A stretch of DNA of 64,000 nt from JAMWDF01 sp964645405 (GCA_964645405.1 CAZYCA010000042.1:186001-250000); one strand, 5' to 3'; positions 34,826 through 44,160 are shown, counted from the stretch's first letter. Translations and numbers: made by a program. Notes: generated by a model from the letters alone, not told the origin.

Positions 34826-35524
34826 ATGGAAAACCAGAATTCTGTAAATTTATTTCTCGCTTTTATAGCCGGAATAGCTACCTTTGTAAGTCCCTGTCTG
34901 TTTCCCCTTATCCCGGCATATCTTTCTTTTATCACCGGTCAGGCTCTCCATCAAAAACAGGACCTTCATTCTTCTCGCTGGAAAATATTGTTGGTGGCTC
35001 TCTTTTTTGTCATTGGTTTTACTGCAGTCTTTTCCGCTATGGGAGCCTCTGCTACCTTCCTGGGCAAATTTTTGCTGAAGCAACGTACTATACTGCGGCT
35101 TGCTGGAGGTTTTCTGGTCATCATTTTTGGATTACACCTTACTGGCATCTTCCGGATAAAACTGCTTTATCAGGAAAAACGATTAGCCCTACCCAAAGGT
35201 GGAAGTCCTCTCAAAGCTTTCCTGGTCGGGTCGGTCTTTGCTGTAGGCTGGACCCCCTGCGTGGGCCCAATTCTTTCCTCTGTCCTGATTATGGCTTCCA
35301 CAGAAAATACTGTGGGTAGGGGACTTCTTCTTCTATTTTTGTATTCACTCGGTTTAGGAATTCCTTTCCTTTTAGCAGCTATAGTTCTGGAGTGGTTCAC
35401 AACCATGGGGAAAAAACTATCAAGGTATTCCCGCGCCATTGAAATGGTCTCGGGTTTAATCTTGGTTGTAACCGGTTTTCTCATTATGACCAATCGCCTG
35501 GTGATGCTGATACCAGGTTACTGA
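34826..35524 (+). CDS. ccdA: CcdA-type thiol:disulfide membrane transporter
   Basis: A 232-residue membrane protein with six predicted helices, the size of CcdA. Two cysteines sit in equivalent positions of the repeated halves, FVSPCLFPLIPAYLSF and GWTPCVGPILSS. This pair carries reducing equivalents from cytoplasmic thioredoxin to periplasmic or surface partners, for cytochrome c maturation or other disulfide reduction. A periplasmic TlpA/ResA-like thioredoxin is encoded at 55797-56261 and is a candidate partner. Confidence 0.93.
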   Translation: MENQNSVNLFLAFIAGIATFVSPCLFPLIPAYLSFITGQALHQKQDLHSSRWKILLVALFFVIGFTAVFSAMGASATFLGKFLLKQRTILRLAGGFLVIIFGLHLTGIFRIKLLYQEKRLALPKGGSPLKAFLVGSVFAVGWTPCVGPILSSVLIMASTENTVGRGLLLLFLYSLGLGIPFLLAAIVLEWFTTMGKKLSRYSRAIEMVSGLILVVTGFLIMTNRLVMLIPGY

Positions 35525-35531
35525 ATTTTTC

Positions 35532-36308
35532 TCATTTCTCCAGTCCAGCTTTACGGAACAAACTTCTGGTGTTGGCAGAAATAATCTTCTTTTTCACTTC
35601 TAAGGAAAGGGAAGAAAGTAGAATCGGACCAAGGGTAAATCCCCAGTGTAAATCAGAAAGGTCTGAACCCCAGCATAATCTGTCTGTCCGCATTGTTGCC
35701 ACAGCCTGCGATAATGCCCCCGGAGAGAGAAAGGCACAGGTGCACATCCAGACATTATCACATTCATTAACAACAGTGGCTGCCTCCAGCCAGAGATGAC
35801 CGCAGATATACTGCCCTTTCGGGTAAGAGCAGGCAATTTTTCTCAGAAATTCCAGTCCTGGCCAGCCGTGGTTTAAGACAATCAGTCCGTAATGATGGGC
35901 ATATTCACAGACAGCCTCTATCTGGCCAGCATCACTTTTAGCACCCTGGTAAGCAGCTATCAATTTCGCGCCCACCAGTCCCGATTGCCGGCATCTTTCC
36001 AGTTCCTTGATTATCTCTTTCTCAGAGTAATTCAAGTTCACCAGAGACAGTCCTGAAAAATAGTCAGGGTACTTCTTACAGGCAGCAATAACCTTATCAT
36101 TTTGAAAAGGGAATTCTGTTCCGTAGACACCTATGGGAAAAACCAGACATCTTCTCACGCCAATACGCCTCATTTCCTGAAGCAGTTCTTCCAGTTGCCC
36201 GCCAAAAATCGGATAGTCTCGTGAAAACCCTCCGATATGTCCATGAATATCATACAACGGCAAACCCAGGGGCTTGCCCTCCAGAAATCTTTTCTTAAGC
36301 TGGTCCAC
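35532..36308 (-). CDS. amidohydrolase-family protein with intact metal site (cassette 1, B)
   Basis: A 258-residue TIM-barrel hydrolase of the COG2159 type. The ligands expected for a mononuclear metal are all visible: HGH in LYDIHGHIGG (His22, His24), His in LIVLNHGWPG, His in YICGHLWLEA, and Asp in LCWGSDLSD. The start is GTG (36308), with GGAG 4 bases before it, inside the end of the upstream gene. Its close relative at 40837-41640 has the same arrangement. It is the last gene of the ten-gene operon. The reaction is unknown. Confidence 0.87.
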   Translation of the reverse strand: MDQLKKRFLEGKPLGLPLYDIHGHIGGFSRDYPIFGGQLEELLQEMRRIGVRRCLVFPIGVYGTEFPFQNDKVIAACKKYPDYFSGLSLVNLNYSEKEIIKELERCRQSGLVGAKLIAAYQGAKSDAGQIEAVCEYAHHYGLIVLNHGWPGLEFLRKIACSYPKGQYICGHLWLEAATVVNECDNVWMCTCAFLSPGALSQAVATMRTDRLCWGSDLSDLHWGFTLGPILLSSLSLEVKKKIISANTRSLFRKAGLEK

Positions 36309-37059
36309 TTTTCTCCACTTTTAGAAGCCTGGCGGCATTTTTCCAGGCTATCTTTTTTCGTATCGACTGACTCACTCTGGCAGCAAGAACCATACCGAAA
36401 GATTGACCGGGGTCTGAGAAAGGAAGGTTACTACCTGTGACCAGTCTTTCCCCGCCGGTAACAGCAACCAGCTCTTCCACAGCCGCATAGTTCCAGCAAC
36501 TTCCCAGGTCAAAATAGAAGTTGTCAAACTCCAGCAGGAACTGACGAACCAGTCTGATGTGGTACCGTGTCCTGAACTCACTGAAAACCACAGGCAGTTT
36601 TTGATGTCTTTTCAGCAATAAACGAAGAGAGGTCCAGTCACCAGCATCAACCGAATTTCCTTCTGTTACTACAAGGGGCAGAGAAAACTTTTCCAGTAAA
36701 ATAAATGTACCGCTTTCCACATATTCACTCAACGGTATCTTGAAAATAGAAGGAAAAACACGAAAGGCACGCACTCCTTTTTCTATGCCTTCTCTGACAT
36801 AGGATTCAAAATTTCGGTATTCACCGCTTTGCCCGGGTAAAAGCACCCAGGAAGCAAGCAACCTTTTGTTCCTGCCAATTTGTTGCCAGAGTAAGTCATT
36901 ACCTTCCACCGGTCCTACCTCACGGGATAAACTTTGATAAACCAGAGCCTTCTCCACATGGAATTCATCCATTAAAGAAATCAGCTGGCTTGCCCTGGTA
37001 TAGCAGGTAGGCCTGGAAAAAACGCCAAGACCAGCATTAAAATCCAGAAACTTAATCAT
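36295..37059 (-). CDS. amidohydrolase-fold protein lacking metal ligands (cassette 1, A)
   Basis: A 254-residue protein with the amidohydrolase barrel layout, but the usual HxH at the N-terminus reads FLDFNAGLG and the late GTD reads VTGSNLPFSDP. At least three metal-binding residues are therefore absent. The paralogue at 41637-42392 shows the same losses (DANIVFG and FGSGFPE), so this is a conserved state and not decay. It may be a non-catalytic partner of the downstream active protein, which it overlaps by 14 bases. Its own start overlaps the aminotransferase gene by 4 bases. Confidence 0.82.
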   Translation of the reverse strand: MIKFLDFNAGLGVFSRPTCYTRASQLISLMDEFHVEKALVYQSLSREVGPVEGNDLLWQQIGRNKRLLASWVLLPGQSGEYRNFESYVREGIEKGVRAFRVFPSIFKIPLSEYVESGTFILLEKFSLPLVVTEGNSVDAGDWTSLRLLLKRHQKLPVVFSEFRTRYHIRLVRQFLLEFDNFYFDLGSCWNYAAVEELVAVTGGERLVTGSNLPFSDPGQSFGMVLAARVSQSIRKKIAWKNAARLLKVEKSGPA

Positions 37060-38297
37060 AGCTTCCTGTCAAAATCAAGAATCTCTTCAGCCAGCCTATC
37101 TATATCTGCGACAGACCAGACATTGCTGATACCAACACAGACTACACGGCTCAAAATATCAACAGTCTGCGGGCACATCTCAGGATGATAAGCAGGAAGT
37201 TTCCCTTTATAGTACGGACAGGTATAGGGACAACCTTCCGCCGTGGCTGTTTTTCTTTCCAGAATATGTTCCCAGTAGCGGTAGATGTGCCAGTCCCGAA
37301 CTGTCTGGTCATAGATGCCACCAGTCCCTTTCACTGTAGAAACAGCCCTTTTTGCCGTCTGACCATCAGGTGCCAGAAGTATCAGGTTAACACCGCAGTC
37401 ACCTTCCTCATCGTGAACTGGTGCCAGCTGTAGATTTTTCAGACCAATCAGCCTTTCTTTCAGCAACTTCTTGTTTTTGCGGCAGCAGGCAAGATAATGC
37501 TCCAGCTTTCGCAGTTGTGCCAGGGCAATGGCTCCGTGTACTTCGCTCATCCTGTAATTTTCCCCGCAGAATAATTCCCCGGGCATACGTTCCCGGGCAT
37601 AACGGTTCGGACGCCAGCAGGCAGCAGTATCATGATAGCTTTGGGCCCGGATGTAAACCTTCTCGTCATTGGTGGTAATCATCCCACCCTCACCGCTGGC
37701 AACAATCTTGAAATAGTCAAAACTGAAACAACCAGCATCTCCCCAGGTACCTAACCACTTACCCTGATACCTGCCACCAGCTGCTTGAGCAACATCCTCA
37801 ATCACTTTCAAGCCATACTTTTGCGCCAGCTTTGTTAAAGAACGCATATCACAGGGTAAACCCCGCATGTGAACAGGTAAAATTGCTTTCGTCTGTTTAG
37901 TAATTTTACGCTCCACGTCAGAAATATCCAGGGTAAGCGTCTGGTCAACTTCCGCAATTACAGGAATAGCCTTAGCCACCACAACCGCTGACGCGGAAGC
38001 AAAAAAGGTATAACCGGGAACAATGACTTCATCACCCGGACCAACACCACAGGCGACCAGCGCAGCAATCAGAGCAGACGTGCCGGAATTCACTGCCAGA
38101 GCATACTTTGCTCCACTTGCTGCCGCAAATTCTTTCTCCAACCTTTCCACCTTGCTGTTTTCTTTGTAGTAGCGAAAAAGCTGAGCCTTCGGGGCATTTC
38201 TGTTTCTGTCCAGAATAGAAAAAATTTCCTGGCGCGCATTTTCTGGAAGATTCCACAACTCAATTATCTCTTTTAACTCTTCAGTTTTTATTTCCAT
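37056..38297 (-). CDS. DegT/DnrJ/EryC1 aminotransferase (cassette 1)
   Basis: A 413-residue PLP-dependent enzyme of the sugar aminotransferase (DegT/DnrJ/EryC1/StrS) group. The Schiff-base lysine is expected at Lys197 (SFDYFKIVASGEGG). NSGTSALIAAL, GDEVIVPGYTF and VIEDVAQAAGG are the family motifs. Its C-terminal part differs from nucleotide-sugar enzymes and carries CPYTCPYYKGKL and CPQTVDILSR, features shared with the copies at 42389 and 51029. The substrate is unknown; members transfer amino groups to keto-sugars or related ketones. AAGGAG precedes the ATG. It overlaps the upstream dehydratase gene by 10 bases. Confidence 0.92.
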   Translation of the reverse strand: MEIKTEELKEIIELWNLPENARQEIFSILDRNRNAPKAQLFRYYKENSKVERLEKEFAAASGAKYALAVNSGTSALIAALVACGVGPGDEVIVPGYTFFASASAVVVAKAIPVIAEVDQTLTLDISDVERKITKQTKAILPVHMRGLPCDMRSLTKLAQKYGLKVIEDVAQAAGGRYQGKWLGTWGDAGCFSFDYFKIVASGEGGMITTNDEKVYIRAQSYHDTAACWRPNRYARERMPGELFCGENYRMSEVHGAIALAQLRKLEHYLACCRKNKKLLKERLIGLKNLQLAPVHDEEGDCGVNLILLAPDGQTAKRAVSTVKGTGGIYDQTVRDWHIYRYWEHILERKTATAEGCPYTCPYYKGKLPAYHPEMCPQTVDILSRVVCVGISNVWSVADIDRLAEEILDFDRKL

Positions 38298-39250
38298 TCC
38301 CCAGCTCCTTTCAGTTTAAAAAGAGTGCTTAATTCTACATTACCTCCAGTAACAAGGCAAACAGTTTTCTTTCCCTGATACCCTACCTTACCAGCCAGTA
38401 CTGCTGCCAGGCTCACAGCACCAGCAGGTTCAGCAAAAATTCTTCCTTCCTCCAGAAGACTGAATAGCCCTCTTTTAATTTCGCTTTCTGTTACCAGAAC
38501 AATGTCGTCAATCAACTGGGAGATAATTTCAAAGGTCAGCTGACCGGGTTTCTTTACAGCAATTCCTTCAGCAATTGTATGTACCCGGGGAATTTCACAA
38601 AGATAGCCTTTCTTCCAGGAAAGATACATGGCCCCGGCCCCGGAAGACTGAACACCTATTACCTTAACCCGGGGATATTTTCCCCTGACAAAAGCTAATA
38701 TTCCAGCTGCCAGACCACCCCCTCCAATGGGCACAACCAGGCAACTGGCATCAGGTAAATCTTCTAAGATTTCCAGAGCTACCGTTCCCTGACCGCAGAT
38801 AACCTCTCTGTCATCAAACCCCAAAACAAAAGTCAACTTTTCTCTTTCTGCCAGTGTCTGCGCATAGTGAAAACTTTCCTGATAACTCTGGCCATAAATC
38901 TTTACTTTTGCCTTCTGGCGCAGCCTTCTTATCTTGATTTCCGGGGTCACCTCAGGGACAACTACCACTGCCTTCTTACCTGTTAATTCAGCAGCCAGAG
39001 CCACAGCCAGTCCGTGACTGCCAGAGGTGGCACAGACAAAACCAGAAATTTTTTCCTTGCTGGCTAAAGGAAGAACTTTATTCAGAACACCTCTTATTTT
39101 GAAAGCCCCTGTTTTCTGGAGATTCTCCAGTTTCAGAAAAATTCTTCTGCCGATTTTCTGACTGAGAATTTCACTTTCCACCAGAGGTGTCCGCCAGATA
39201 AAAGGACTGATTCTTTCTCCTGCTTTCGCTATCTCCTGGCTGGTAATCAT
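38288..39250 (-). CDS. threonine/serine dehydratase-like PLP enzyme
   Basis: A 320-residue fold-type II PLP enzyme. Lys51 in GAFKIRGVLN is the cofactor lysine, CATSGSHGLAVALA is the substrate loop, and PIGGGGLAAGILAF is the phosphate-binding glycine loop. The sequence is close to catabolic threonine dehydratases (no C-terminal ACT domain), which deaminate threonine or serine to 2-oxoacids. Racemase relatives share these motifs, so a serine or aspartate racemase is an alternative. It begins one base after the D-aminoacylase-like gene ends, so the two are co-expressed. Confidence 0.88.
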   Translation of the reverse strand: MITSQEIAKAGERISPFIWRTPLVESEILSQKIGRRIFLKLENLQKTGAFKIRGVLNKVLPLASKEKISGFVCATSGSHGLAVALAAELTGKKAVVVVPEVTPEIKIRRLRQKAKVKIYGQSYQESFHYAQTLAEREKLTFVLGFDDREVICGQGTVALEILEDLPDASCLVVPIGGGGLAAGILAFVRGKYPRVKVIGVQSSGAGAMYLSWKKGYLCEIPRVHTIAEGIAVKKPGQLTFEIISQLIDDIVLVTESEIKRGLFSLLEEGRIFAEPAGAVSLAAVLAGKVGYQGKKTVCLVTGGNVELSTLFKLKGAGEWK

Positions 39251-39251
39251 G

Positions 39252-40826
39252 TTAAGACCTCAAAAGGATTTTCCCTGGAGTAAGTCCAGTAAAACGGTTT
39301 TGCTGAAGAACAATCTGACCGTTTACCAGTACCCATTCGATGCCAGAAGAAGACTTCTGAGGATTTCTGTAGCTGGCTCTGTCTTTCACCCTCTGACTAT
39401 CAAAAACTACAATGTCCGCAAAGTTGCCTTCCTGAATTTCCCCTCTCCCTTTCAGGTTAAATTTTTTCGCCGGTAGCCTGCTCATTTTTTCTACAGCTTC
39501 TTCTAAAGTTAGAAGTTTTTTTCCCAGGACATACCGGTTTAAGAATCTGGGAAAACTACCCCATAACCGCGGGTGAGGCCGGCGTCCAGGCAAACCATCA
39601 GTACCGATAAAACCAATTTTCTCCCGGAGAAAAAATTCCACTGATTTTTCCTGCATGGAATAATAAATCATACCCACACAACCTCTCTCCTCTAAAAGAA
39701 GATGCAAAACAAAATCAACAGGCTCCTGGTTTACCTTCTGACAGATTTTCTCTACTGTCTGTCCTTCCATCCACCGATTTTTTTTCTGCCGCACCTGACT
39801 GATGATAATTCTCTGCCAGCCGACTGATTGGGAGTAGTTTTCCCACCCGGGCAAACCTTCCCGTAAGTCCTTTTTTATCTGCTGTAACTTTGCTCTGTCA
39901 GACAGATAAGTTTCTGTGACGGACCAGCCCCCTTTTTTTGCCCAGGGTGGCAGAAGGGCACTCAAAGAAGTTGAGGCAGCAGTATAAGGGTACTGGTCGT
40001 AAGTGATATCCAGCCCGGAACTCCTGGCTTTCTCCAGCATTCTCAAAGCAAGTTCTGTTTTCCCGTCACCAGCTGGACAGGCCAGTTTCAAATGAGAAAT
40101 CTGGACACCAACTGAAGTCTGTTGTCCAATGGTGATCGCTTCTTTTAGGGCTGAAAGTAATGTTTCCCTTCCCTCCCCTCTGATATGCGTGGCATAAATC
40201 CCGCCAAAGTTTTTGACAATCTTTGCCAGTTCAATAATCTCTTCTGTTGAAGAATAGACACCGGGGTCGTAAATCAACCCGGTGGAAAGACCAGAAATGC
40301 CTTTTTCCATTGAACTGACAATCAGCTTCTTCATAAAGGTGATAATTTCCCCTGCAGGGGCAGAAAATTCAGCCATCTTTTTGAGATTTCCGTGACCAAC
40401 CAGAGGAACGATGTTTGTCACCAGAAAACAACTTTTGAGAATCTGGAAGTACCTTTCCCAGGTACACCAGTCCTGAACCTTTCCTTTGTGTCCAATCAGT
40501 ACCTGTTGTTGTCTGATAAAGGGCAGGAGTTCGCTGCTGTACGGAGCAGCGGAGATACCACAGTTACCGATTACTTCTGTGGTAATACCCTGGGTAATCT
40601 TGCCACGAAAAACCTTATTTCTGGTGAGAATAAAGTCATTATGACTGTGGGTATCAATAAAACCAGGCACCACAATCTTTCCTTGAGCCTGGATAACCTT
40701 TCTGGCAGATAATTCTTCCTGACCTACATAGACTATCTTTTCCCCTTTGATGCCCACATTAGCCTTTCTGTGGAAATCCCTGCCGTTTATTACTGTGCCA
40801 CCTGTAATTAGAATATCAACTGTCAT
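39252..40826 (-). CDS. N-acyl-D-amino-acid deacylase-like amidohydrolase
   Basis: A 524-residue amidohydrolase resembling D-aminoacylases, which remove acyl groups from N-acyl-D-amino acids. Motifs: VPGFIDTHSHND (His60 and His62), IGNCGISAAPY (family Cys), YATHIRGEG, VQISHLKLA and FIGTDGLPG (late Asp). The length matches the family (480-530). With the threonine-dehydratase-like enzyme next to it, breakdown of D-amino acids or modified peptides is plausible. It lies 10 bases downstream of the cassette-2 hydrolase gene. Confidence 0.88.
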   Translation of the reverse strand: MTVDILITGGTVINGRDFHRKANVGIKGEKIVYVGQEELSARKVIQAQGKIVVPGFIDTHSHNDFILTRNKVFRGKITQGITTEVIGNCGISAAPYSSELLPFIRQQQVLIGHKGKVQDWCTWERYFQILKSCFLVTNIVPLVGHGNLKKMAEFSAPAGEIITFMKKLIVSSMEKGISGLSTGLIYDPGVYSSTEEIIELAKIVKNFGGIYATHIRGEGRETLLSALKEAITIGQQTSVGVQISHLKLACPAGDGKTELALRMLEKARSSGLDITYDQYPYTAASTSLSALLPPWAKKGGWSVTETYLSDRAKLQQIKKDLREGLPGWENYSQSVGWQRIIISQVRQKKNRWMEGQTVEKICQKVNQEPVDFVLHLLLEERGCVGMIYYSMQEKSVEFFLREKIGFIGTDGLPGRRPHPRLWGSFPRFLNRYVLGKKLLTLEEAVEKMSRLPAKKFNLKGRGEIQEGNFADIVVFDSQRVKDRASYRNPQKSSSGIEWVLVNGQIVLQQNRFTGLTPGKILLRS

Positions 40827-40836
40827 AATCTTCTTC

Positions 40837-41640
40837 CTACCTCTTAATTCCTGACATTATTCGCTCCGCATTCTCGGAAAAAATCCGTCTTCTCTCTTCC
40901 TCTGTAATCCTGGCATCCAGAACCGCACCGATGTAGTAAGAATAACTGAACCAGGGGAAATCAGTACCGAAAACAATCCTTTCTGAACCAACTGCTTCAA
41001 CCAGCTGTTCCAGAATACCTCTTTCATCCAGGACCGCACACAATTCCAGATAGATGTTGGGAAATTCTCTCACCAGGGAGATAGCCTTTTTCCACTCTCC
41101 ATGACAGGAATGTCCTAAAAGCATGGGACAATCAGGATAACGGCTGGCTACCTGACGTATCTGCTCAGGTCCATCGTAACTGCTACCTCCCCAGGTATGT
41201 AAAAGCACAGGCAATTTTCTAACTTCAGCAAATTCCCAGGCTATCTTATACCTTTCGTCCGCAACACTTACCCGGTGGTAATCAGCCAGAAACTTTAGAC
41301 CAGCAAAGATTTTGTTATCCCAGCTGGAAATTTCCTGCTGAAAAATTTCCGGATAATGAGGATTAAAAGCCAGATACGCCCGGAAAAAATCCGGGTATTT
41401 GCGGACAGCTGCTTCACTTGCCTGGTTGCCGATGTCTGGAGCCATTAAAGCAGCATGATGGGAAAAAATAAGTTTAGCCACCCCGGCCTTTTTCATCCCT
41501 CTGACCATAGCCTCAACCTGACAGTCAGGAAGGTGAATACCAGAGACCGGCCCCATATGTCCATGTAAATCATACACAGGACAACTTCTCAGCCTTCCTG
41601 CACAGTAAAATTCCTCCCGTAAAGATTTTTTCTTTCTCAT
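40837..41640 (-). CDS. amidohydrolase-family protein with intact metal site (cassette 2, B)
   Basis: 267 residues. HGH (VYDLHGHMGP), His in LPVLLHTWGG, His in CPMLLGHSCHG and Asp in IVFGTDFPW are all in place, as in the cassette-1 relative. I prefer the ATG at 41640, because it overlaps the upstream stop (ATGA) like the other joins of this operon. A longer form starting at 41658 is also open. The pairing with the metal-less partner gene immediately upstream repeats the cassette-1 arrangement. Confidence 0.87.
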   Translation of the reverse strand: MRKKKSLREEFYCAGRLRSCPVYDLHGHMGPVSGIHLPDCQVEAMVRGMKKAGVAKLIFSHHAALMAPDIGNQASEAAVRKYPDFFRAYLAFNPHYPEIFQQEISSWDNKIFAGLKFLADYHRVSVADERYKIAWEFAEVRKLPVLLHTWGGSSYDGPEQIRQVASRYPDCPMLLGHSCHGEWKKAISLVREFPNIYLELCAVLDERGILEQLVEAVGSERIVFGTDFPWFSYSYYIGAVLDARITEEERRRIFSENAERIMSGIKR

Positions 41641-42392
41641 AGCTTCACCCAGGAGCAAAGTTTTTTCAGGTTTTCCCAGGCTATTGTTTTCTTCTCTTCC
41701 GTGCTCAGCTGTGCGTGTACCAGGTCCAAAATAGCAGCGTCCACATAACGTTCAGGAAAACCTGAGCCGAAAATCACCCTGCCAGCGCCAAATTTCCTGA
41801 CTGTGGCTTCCAGCGCACCAGCAGTAAGAGAAAGAAGACTACTTTCCAGAAAAACACGGGGAAAAGAAGAAAGAAGCGGCCAGGTGTAACGGTTTGTACC
41901 CCAGATTCCAATGTCGCAGAGAATACAGGAAAGTTCCGGGTAGTCTTCCAAAAAATCATAGATGGTTGTCCAGGAAAGACCCCATTTCACCGAAAGTATT
42001 ACAGGTACTCTCCTTTTTACCACCTCGTCAAAGAAAGGAGATAGAACCCTCCGGCGCAGGAGAAAACGATGCTGTTCAGGAAAAAGGCGCAAAGCTACGA
42101 TATTGTTTTCCTCCATTTTTTCTAAGAAATTGCTTTCCATCTCCCCGGTGATAGGAGGCAGTAGACTCCAGCAACCAGCCAATCTTTTCTCTTTCCTCAC
42201 CAGTTTGCTCACCAGTTCATTCCCTTCACTGGCTGAGTATTCAAGCTGGGCAATATGCCAGAGGAGAACCTTCTCTATTCCATAACGATCCATTTCCTGA
42301 AGAAGTTGTCTGGTAGAAGTGATTGGCTCCCAGCACCTGGAGAAGGAACGACCAAAAACAATATTAGCATCCCATATCACTAAGTCCTTCAT
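41637..42392 (-). CDS. amidohydrolase-fold protein lacking metal ligands (cassette 2, A)
   Basis: A 251-residue amidohydrolase-like barrel in which the N-terminal HxH reads DANIVFGRS and the late GTD reads VIFGSGFPERY. The same positions are also lost in its cassette-1 counterpart (36295-37059). Loss in both copies, together with complete and well-formed reading frames, argues for a real non-metal role such as a structural partner or a metal-free enzyme. ATGA overlaps join it to the aminotransferase upstream and the active hydrolase downstream. Confidence 0.82.
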   Translation of the reverse strand: MKDLVIWDANIVFGRSFSRCWEPITSTRQLLQEMDRYGIEKVLLWHIAQLEYSASEGNELVSKLVRKEKRLAGCWSLLPPITGEMESNFLEKMEENNIVALRLFPEQHRFLLRRRVLSPFFDEVVKRRVPVILSVKWGLSWTTIYDFLEDYPELSCILCDIGIWGTNRYTWPLLSSFPRVFLESSLLSLTAGALEATVRKFGAGRVIFGSGFPERYVDAAILDLVHAQLSTEEKKTIAWENLKKLCSWVKL

Positions 42393-43564
42393 ATGTTTTT
42401 CCCTGCTTGCCTGCAGGCTTCAATTCTAACTTTCACCTGCTCTTTAGTCCAGAAGGGATTAACAGAGATAAGAACAGTTCTTTTCAAAATATCAAGAGTC
42501 CGGGGACAACTGTCCGGTTTTAAATCAGTGCGCAAGGACTGATTGATTCTTAGAAAATAAGGATTAAGACCTGGGTGAGGTCCAGCGTTTTTTTGCAGAA
42601 GTGGTTCCCAGTTGCTATAAACATGTTTGCCGCTATCAATCGGCAGACTTCCTCCAACCCCTGGCCAGTTAGCAAAACGTCGTGCCTGCTCTTCAGAAGC
42701 AAACTGAAAACCAACCACAACAGCACATTCCCCCTCTTTGTCATTCACCGGCAACAAACGAATACCCTGTTGTCCTCTGAGAGATTTTTCAAAAATCCTT
42801 TTCTGCTTCCGTAGTGCCTTCAGGATTCCATCTAAGCGCCGTCTCTGTATTCTCAGAATAGCCCCCATAATCTCGCTGGCTCGTAACTGCAAACCAGCCA
42901 CCAGAGGCACGGAAAGTTTTTCCGCATACGGTCGGAACGTAGCACCACCGTCGTGAAAAACAAGAGCACGCTGGTAGACAGTGGTATTGCTGGTCACCAG
43001 AGCGCCTCCTTCTCCACAACTGATAATTTTGTAGTAATTAAAACTGAAAGCCCCGGCATCACCCCAGCTACCCAGTCTCTTTCCGCGGTAACTCCCTCCT
43101 ACAGCCTGACAGACATCTTCTACAATCTTCAACCCTTTTTTTCTGGCAGCAGCTCTGATGGCAGTCATATTTGCTGGTAAACCAACCATATGAACCGGGA
43201 TAACAGCTTTCGTCCGGGAAGTACTCTTCCGATCTATTTCTTCCGGGTCCAGGGTTAAAGATTCATCTATCTCTACGACCACCGGGATAGCACCTACAGC
43301 CAGAACTGCCAGGGCTGTTGCCATAAATGTGTAACCGGGTACCAGCACTTCATCACCAGGACCAATACCCAGACCTACCAGAGCGCAGATTAAACCTGCA
43401 GTTCCACCACCGTTCAAACAAAGTGCATATCTTGTTCCTATCATTTGTGCCCATTCTTTTTCAAAACGGTCCACCTCAGCCAGCCGGCTCCCCACCCGGA
43501 AAAGGCTACCACTGCGCATAACTTTAGCTACTTCTCTTACTTCAGCCTCACCCATGCGATACAC
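42389..43564 (-). CDS. DegT/DnrJ/EryC1 aminotransferase (cassette 2)
   Basis: 391 residues. Cofactor lysine Lys179 lies in SFNYYKIISCGEGG, and LNGGGTAGLICALVG and VPGYTFMATAL mark the PLP-binding core. It shares the PVHMxGLP segment and the C-terminal CPRTLDILKRTV with the other two copies in the window. It is about 20 residues shorter at the N-terminus than the cassette-1 copy. It starts 17 bases after the DUF1854 gene, which makes the DUF1854 and ABC genes likely leading members of the same operon. Confidence 0.92.
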   Translation of the reverse strand: MYRMGEAEVREVAKVMRSGSLFRVGSRLAEVDRFEKEWAQMIGTRYALCLNGGGTAGLICALVGLGIGPGDEVLVPGYTFMATALAVLAVGAIPVVVEIDESLTLDPEEIDRKSTSRTKAVIPVHMVGLPANMTAIRAAARKKGLKIVEDVCQAVGGSYRGKRLGSWGDAGAFSFNYYKIISCGEGGALVTSNTTVYQRALVFHDGGATFRPYAEKLSVPLVAGLQLRASEIMGAILRIQRRRLDGILKALRKQKRIFEKSLRGQQGIRLLPVNDKEGECAVVVGFQFASEEQARRFANWPGVGGSLPIDSGKHVYSNWEPLLQKNAGPHPGLNPYFLRINQSLRTDLKPDSCPRTLDILKRTVLISVNPFWTKEQVKVRIEACRQAGKNI

Positions 43565-43581
43565 CGTATCCTCCTTCTTTG

Positions 43582-44148
43582 TTACCAGTAAATAAACCTT
43601 TTAAAAAGTTCCCTCTCTACTGGTGGTAAATCCCTGAGGTCCGGGATTATGTAACGGTCATCAAAAACATCAAGAAGAATCTTCCCGTACTCCCCGTAAT
43701 CTTCTGCCCGGTGGTATTGCCATCTCATGTAGAATCTCTTGGGACCCTTATCGGTTTCCACATCAAACAACAGAATCCCGAATTCAAACCGAATATCACG
43801 AATACTCTTAATCTCGTAAGCAAAGTAGTGTTTTGCCAGAGCTTCCAGAAGCAGAGCCTTTGTCTCTGGAGGAAAGACATCCAGATTTTCAATCATCCCG
43901 ATTTCTCTTTGCTTGTCCTGAAGGTCATAATAGTAAAGAAAGATAAAACCCCGGGGACTGGAGACAGGGAAAGCCTGAGCAGCAAAAACCCCCCGATAAA
44001 GTCCTTCCCCTTTCACCGTGACATGCAGCAGGTTAAATGTTCCCCGAAAGATTTTCGCATTTTCTGGAGTTAGAATGCGGATACCAAGAAACTTCTCTGC
44101 CTGCTGTTTCTCCCATCCTTCTTCCGTCTCACTTCTCTTCTCCTCCAT
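43582..44148 (-). CDS. DUF1854 family protein
   Basis: A 188-residue protein of the DUF1854 type. The strand-rich central part (FNLLHVTVKGEGLYRGVFAA) and the C-terminal FDDRYIIPDLRDLPPVERELF ending are characteristic. In other genomes this family tends to sit beside an ABC exporter of the type found just upstream here, in loci linked to cyanophycin. No cyanophycin gene is in the window. It is 12 bases from the ABC gene. Its reaction or binding partner is unknown. Confidence 0.82.
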   Translation of the reverse strand: MEEKRSETEEGWEKQQAEKFLGIRILTPENAKIFRGTFNLLHVTVKGEGLYRGVFAAQAFPVSSPRGFIFLYYYDLQDKQREIGMIENLDVFPPETKALLLEALAKHYFAYEIKSIRDIRFEFGILLFDVETDKGPKRFYMRWQYHRAEDYGEYGKILLDVFDDRYIIPDLRDLPPVERELFKRFIYW

Positions 44149-44160
44149 TTTCTTTCCCCT

